From an uncultured Streptococcus sp. (lineage in GTDB: Bacteria > Bacillota > Bacilli > Lactobacillales > Streptococcaceae): a DNA stretch of 5,328 bases. The notes below the pieces were generated by a model, which was given only the letters and a program-made list of their open reading frames with translations, was not told where the DNA came from and did no database searches. A program made the position numbers and the translations under genes. Location of the stretch: assembly GCF_938020365.1 (NCBI RefSeq), contig NZ_CALIIB010000124.1, positions 1 to 5,328 of the forward strand, read 5' to 3'. Positions 5,238 through 5,328 of the stretch are shown here, piece after piece (the stretch's first letter is position 1; every line of letters starts with the position of its first letter).

Positions 5238-5264
5238 TGCAAGTGTTTTTCTTAGCTTTTTGTG

Positions 5265-5296
5265 TTACTATTATAGATAGTAATATTTTATCACAA
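5265..5296 (-). promoter_or_regulatory. rarA promoter with embedded 19-bp palindrome
   Basis: On the minus strand TATAAT (5270-5275) with a weak -35 TTGTGA (5291-5296), 15 bases apart. The perfect inverted repeat TTACTAT (5265-5271) / ATAGTAA (5277-5283), spacer 5 bases, covers the -10. A rightward promoter for the gene at 5312 probably overlaps here too (TTGTGT at 5260-5265 with TATTTT at 5284-5289), so a protein bound to the palindrome would affect both. The binding protein is unknown. Confidence 0.45.
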
Positions 5297-5311
5297 TGAA
5301 AAGAGGAAATC

Positions 5312-5328
5312 ATGGCTAAGTACGGTTT
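5312..5328 (+). CDS. Start of a rightward gene, probably DUF3013 family, partial
   Basis: ATG at 5312 follows AGAGGAAA (5302-5309) closely and opens MAKYGF before the window ends. From memory, streptococcal DUF3013 proteins begin MAKYGFL, which makes that the best guess, but six residues cannot prove it. Divergent from rarA, with an 87-base shared upstream region. Function of that family is unknown to me. Confidence 0.5.

Noticed and set aside
5296..5319. Seven-codon ORF MKRGNHG overlapping the start of the DUF3013-like gene
   Set aside because: The ATG at 5296-5298 has no binding site, and the frame stops immediately. The 5312 ATG has a good site and a plausible product.
1..5328. CRISPR array or insertion sequence
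   Set aside because: No regularly spaced direct repeats and no transposase-like frame with terminal inverted repeats were seen on either strand.

Overview
The window looks like a low-GC Gram-positive chromosome, most probably Streptococcus and perhaps S. suis or a close relative. This rests on family-level recognition of RarA, 6S RNA, tRNA-Lys(CTT), the DUF3173/integrase pair and the first residues of a DUF3013-like gene. No database search was run. It joins the right end of a degenerate integrative element (about 1-3617) to an ordinary chromosomal block (about 3618-5328). The element is AT-rich, while rarA is visibly richer in G+C.

Element side. Positions 1-273 hold the tail of a leftward neighbourhood: two short coding tails and a 43-codon ORF, none recognised. 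A bidirectional terminator (274-302) separates them from a leftward XRE-type regulator (305-814). A divergent promoter region (843-938) follows, with two long perfect inverted repeats that are good candidates for the regulator's operators. About 300 bases of strongly structured, gene-free DNA (947-1245) then lead into a rightward operon of three genes: a Rep_trans-type initiator/relaxase (1250-2227), a DUF3173 excisionase-like protein (2239-2427) and a tyrosine integrase (2429-3563). This gene order is typical of streptococcal integrative mobilizable or conjugative elements.

The integrase is a pseudogene. It has lost the His-x-x-Arg box to a frameshifting deletion, carries Asn where the box III His is expected, and has an amber codon at the nucleophilic Tyr. 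The copy therefore appears stranded beside its likely target, the 3' end of tRNA-Lys(CTT).

Chromosomal side, all leftward except the last gene: rarA (3956-5224), a 6S RNA gene (about 3697-3887) with its own promoter, and tRNA-Lys(CTT) (3618-3690) only about 10 bases beyond the 6S closing stem. A rightward gene starting at 5312 (MAKYGF..., probably DUF3013) shares a divergent promoter region with rarA, and that region contains a 19-bp palindrome.

The least explained and most interesting part is 947-1245: five or more hairpins between the rep promoter and the rep start codon. One hairpin arm carries an 8-base word that recurs at the rep initiation site, which suggests an origin of replication or transfer, or an RNA switch controlling rep.
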